This document shows, piece by piece, positions 61,676-64,000 of a DNA stretch of 64,000 nucleotides. The notes under the pieces are model-generated. The model had not been told where the DNA came from. It ran no database searches and worked only from the letters and a program-made list of their open reading frames with translations. Each line of letters opens with the position of its first letter. Position 1 is the first letter of the stretch. Location: assembly GCF_900114215.1 (NCBI RefSeq), contig NZ_FOSG01000001.1, positions 62,001-126,000 of the forward strand, written 5' to 3'. Position numbers and translations under genes: made by a program. The stretch comes from Streptomyces mangrovi. Its GTDB lineage: Bacteria > Actinomycetota > Actinomycetes > Streptomycetales > Streptomycetaceae.

Positions 61676-62719
61676 ATGTCTGCGTCGTCCGCGTCCAGGT
61701 CGCCTCACGGTTTCGCCGTCGTTCGGGGCCGCGGTTACCGGCCCGAGCAGGTCGACCGCTTCACCGGTGTGCTGTACGGGGATCTGGATCAGGCGCGGGA
61801 GCGCCTGACCCGGCTGGGGGTGCTGGCCGGGGAGCTGGAGGCGGAGGCGGAACGGCTGCGGGGGGTGGTCGCCGCGCTGCCTCCACAGACGTACGAGGCG
61901 CTGGGTGAGCGGGCCCGGCTGATCCTGTCCGAGGCGGAGGCCGAGGCCGGGGAGTTGCGGGAGCGGGCGCGGGACGAGTCGCGCCGCGTGCTGGAGCGGG
62001 CGCAGGAGGAGGGCCGGGCGCGGCGGGAGGCGGCGCACGAGGGTGCGGCCCGGGCGCGGCGGGAGGCGGACGAGGCCGCGGAGGCGCTGCTGGGGCGGGC
62101 CCGGGAGCGGGCCGGGGAGCTGCTGGCGAAGGCGCGTGCGGAGGCCGGGGAGCTGGTGGAGGCCGGCGGGCGCGAGCTGCGGGAGATGGCCGAGCGCTGT
62201 GAGGCGCTGCTGCGGGAGCAGGAGGGGAAGCAGGCGGCGGAGGCCGGGGAGCTGGAGGCGGGGCTGGCCGCGCGCGAGTCGGCGGTTGAGGAGCGGGTCG
62301 CGGAGCTGTCCGGGCGGGGCGAGGCGGTCCTGGAGCGGGCGCGGCGTGAGGCGGCCGGGGCGGAGGAGGACGCGCGGCGGCTCCAGGCGGAGGCCGAGGA
62401 GCGGGCGGCGGAGCTGCTGGCGCGGGCGCGGCTGCGGCAGGAGCGTGTGGAGCGGGAGACGGAGCGGATCGTGCGGGCGCACGAGCAGCGGCGGGAGGCG
62501 GTGCGGCAGCACATGGCGCATGTGCGCGCGAGTCTGGCGGCGATCACCGGGCGCGGCCCGGACGGCGCGGAGGGCGCGGACGGCCCGGAGGGCGCGGAGG
62601 GCGCGGAGGCCGCGGGCGGTCCGGAGGCCGCGGGCGGCGCAGGGGGTGCGGGCGGTTCCGGGAGCCCCGGCGGCACGGGCGGCGCGACGGTGCCGGGCCA
62701 GGGGGCACCGGCGGAATGA
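61676..62719 (+). CDS. DivIVA-like coiled-coil protein
   Basis: The 347-residue protein has a DivIVA-type N-terminal start (HGFAVVRGRGYRPEQVDRFTGVL, about 11-33) and then a very long Glu/Arg/Ala coiled coil (35-290) with a Gly/Ala/Pro-rich tail. Members with this build are often labelled cellulose-binding by mistake. It may act at hyphal tips or in cell-pole organisation; this is inference. The ATG at 61676 is chosen over a TTG at 61664. It lies between the immunity island and glmU. Confidence 0.78.
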   Translation: MSASSASRSPHGFAVVRGRGYRPEQVDRFTGVLYGDLDQARERLTRLGVLAGELEAEAERLRGVVAALPPQTYEALGERARLILSEAEAEAGELRERARDESRRVLERAQEEGRARREAAHEGAARARREADEAAEALLGRARERAGELLAKARAEAGELVEAGGRELREMAERCEALLREQEGKQAAEAGELEAGLAARESAVEERVAELSGRGEAVLERARREAAGAEEDARRLQAEAEERAAELLARARLRQERVERETERIVRAHEQRREAVRQHMAHVRASLAAITGRGPDGAEGADGPEGAEGAEAAGGPEAAGGAGGAGGSGSPGGTGGATVPGQGAPAE

Positions 62720-62917
62720 CCGGGTCCCCCCGGGTATCCTGCGGATGACACCACACCTTCCCGCGCGGTTTCGCCGCGGTCCCTCCCGTGAACCGGCGGT
62801 GGCCGCCGGGTGTGCGGGAGTGGTCCTTCGGGTGGGTTCCGTGTCGGTCCGGCAGCCTGTCCCGTCATCCGTCCACAAGACGTCCGAAGTTCCGTCCCGA
62901 AGCCGAAGGGCACACCC

Positions 62918-64000
62918 GTGAGCGCCAACCGCCCGGCAGCCGTCGTCGTCCTCGCAGCGGGTGAGGGCACCCGCATGAAGTCCGCCAGGCCCAAGGTCCT
63001 GCACGACATCTGCGGGCGGTCGCTCGTGGGTCATGTGGTGGCCGCCTCCCGTGAGCTGGATCCCGAGGAGCTGGTGGTGGTCGTCGGCCACGGCCGCGAG
63101 CAGGTCACCGAGCATCTGGCGGCGCTGGACGCGAAGGCGCGCACGGCGGTGCAGGCCGAGCGGCGGGGCACCGGGCACGCGGTGCGCACGGCGCTTGAGG
63201 CGCTGGCGGCCGACGGGGTGCTCCCGTCGGGGACGGTGGTGGTCGTCTGCGGTGACACTCCGCTGCTGACCGGCGAGACGCTGTCGGACCTGGCCGGGGC
63301 GCATGCCGGGCAGGGCAACGCGGTGACGGTGCTGTCGGCCGAGGTGCCGGACGCGACCGGTTACGGGCGGATCGTGCGCGCGGGGGACGGCGCGGTGACG
63401 GCGATCGTGGAGCACAAGGACGCCACCGAGGAGCAGCGGGCTGTCCGGGAGATCAACTCGGGGGTCTTCGCGTTCGACGGGCGGCTGCTGGCCGAGGCGC
63501 TGGGCCGGATCGGCACGGACAACAGCCAGGGCGAGGAGTACCTGACGGACGTGCTGGGGATTCTGCGCGCCCAGGGGCACCGGGTGGGCGCGTGTGTGGC
63601 GGGCGACCACCGGGAGATCGTCGGGATCAACAACCGGGTGCAGCTGGCCGAGGCGCGCAGGCTGCTGAACGAGCGGCTGCTTCGGCGGGCGATGCTGGCC
63701 GGTGTGACGGTGGTGGATCCGGCGTCGACGTGGCTGGACGTGACGGTGACGTACGAGCCGGACGCGCTGGTGCACCCGGGTACGCAGCTGCTGGGTTCCA
63801 CGCGGCTGGGCGCGGGCTGCGAGGTCGGGCCGAACTGCCGGCTGGCGGACACCGTCGTCGGCGAGGGCGCGGTGGTGACCAACGCGGTGACGGATTCGGC
63901 GGAGATCGGCCCGGGCGCGTCGGTGGGCCCGTACGCGTATCTGCGGCCCGGGACGCGGCTGGGGCCGAAGTCGAAGGCCGGCACGTATGTGGAGATGAAG
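62918..64000 (+). CDS. glmU: GlmU, bifunctional UDP-GlcNAc pyrophosphorylase/acetyltransferase (cut by window end)
   Basis: The first 361 codons are present; the gene continues past 64000. The uridyltransferase domain has VVLAAGEGTRMKSARPKVLH (nucleotide loop) and VVCGDTPLL (metal Asp), followed by a left-handed beta-helix acetyltransferase start (LGAGCEVGPNCRLADTVVGEGAVV). It makes UDP-GlcNAc for peptidoglycan. The GTG at 62918 has GAAGGG. The gap from 62720 holds no other gene. Confidence 0.95.
   Translation, partial: MSANRPAAVVVLAAGEGTRMKSARPKVLHDICGRSLVGHVVAASRELDPEELVVVVGHGREQVTEHLAALDAKARTAVQAERRGTGHAVRTALEALAADGVLPSGTVVVVCGDTPLLTGETLSDLAGAHAGQGNAVTVLSAEVPDATGYGRIVRAGDGAVTAIVEHKDATEEQRAVREINSGVFAFDGRLLAEALGRIGTDNSQGEEYLTDVLGILRAQGHRVGACVAGDHREIVGINNRVQLAEARRLLNERLLRRAMLAGVTVVDPASTWLDVTVTYEPDALVHPGTQLLGSTRLGAGCEVGPNCRLADTVVGEGAVVTNAVTDSAEIGPGASVGPYAYLRPGTRLGPKSKAGTYVEMK

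Overview
The window is 64 kb of very GC-rich, gene-dense DNA from a Streptomyces or very close relative. Evidence is strongly G/C-biased third codon positions, GTG starts, a tRNA-Leu with anticodon UAA (the bldA developmental tRNA), an rpfA-type cell-wall hydrolase gene behind a c-di-AMP (ydaO-type) riboswitch leader, and the order eno, ftsB-like, DUF501, ppx/gppA, ndh on one side and mfd, ABC exporter, glmU on the other. From memory this order resembles the eno to glmU stretch of the S. coelicolor chromosome core. No phage, transposase, CRISPR or origin was seen.

Layout. 0-2.5 kb: two uncharacterised proteins and a Bax-inhibitor-1 membrane protein. 2.6-5.2 kb: a partly decayed islet (a small unknown protein, a truncated NUDIX gene, an adenosylhomocysteinase-like gene and the C-terminal stump of a TPR regulator) next to bldA (5357-5438). 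5.8-9.2 kb: ABC ATPase and FtsX-like permease. 9.6-12.6 kb: type II NADH dehydrogenase with Rex-like operators, a frameshifted lipoprotein pseudogene and a Phd/RelE-type toxin-antitoxin pair with a double TGTACA operator. 12.6-18.8 kb, minus strand: ppx/gppA, DUF501, ftsB-like, eno, rpfA with its riboswitch, and a second Rpf-like gene. 18.9-28.9 kb: P450, two DUF4190 proteins, an MFS exporter, an M48 protease, two tiny membrane peptides, a ribbon-helix-helix/PIN toxin-antitoxin pair, a YhhN protein, a DUF6479 protein and mazG.

28.9-37.4 kb is a surface-glycopolymer locus: a pyruvyltransferase fused to a glycosyltransferase-like domain, a GT29 sialyltransferase-like protein, a SurA-like lipoprotein, a membrane acyltransferase, a polysialyltransferase-like protein and a GT2 enzyme. 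37.6-46.5 kb: Ser/Thr kinase with a membrane partner, an orphan N6-methylase-like protein with a degenerate motif, a DUF4352 lipoprotein, a CocE-type hydrolase, an ATP-grasp enzyme and an aldo/keto reductase. 46.6-53.9 kb: mfd and a second ABC exporter paralogous to the first. 54.2-56.7 kb: tRNA-Gln overlapped by an HTH protein with a homing-endonuclease-like region and a TTA codon, then a histidine kinase without a nearby response regulator.

56.7-61.4 kb is the most unusual part: a four-gene divergent island of toxin and immunity domains (YwqJ-type deaminase, SUKH-3, an HNH-like nuclease fused to SUKH, and an Imm35-like domain, deaminase and SUKH-4 in one 773-residue chain). None has a visible export signal, and two carry toxin-like and immunity-like domains in one polypeptide. 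It is followed by a DivIVA-like coiled-coil protein and the start of glmU. Strand composition changes at 54-55 kb: the plus strand is C-rich over mfd and G-rich over the immunity island, regardless of gene direction.
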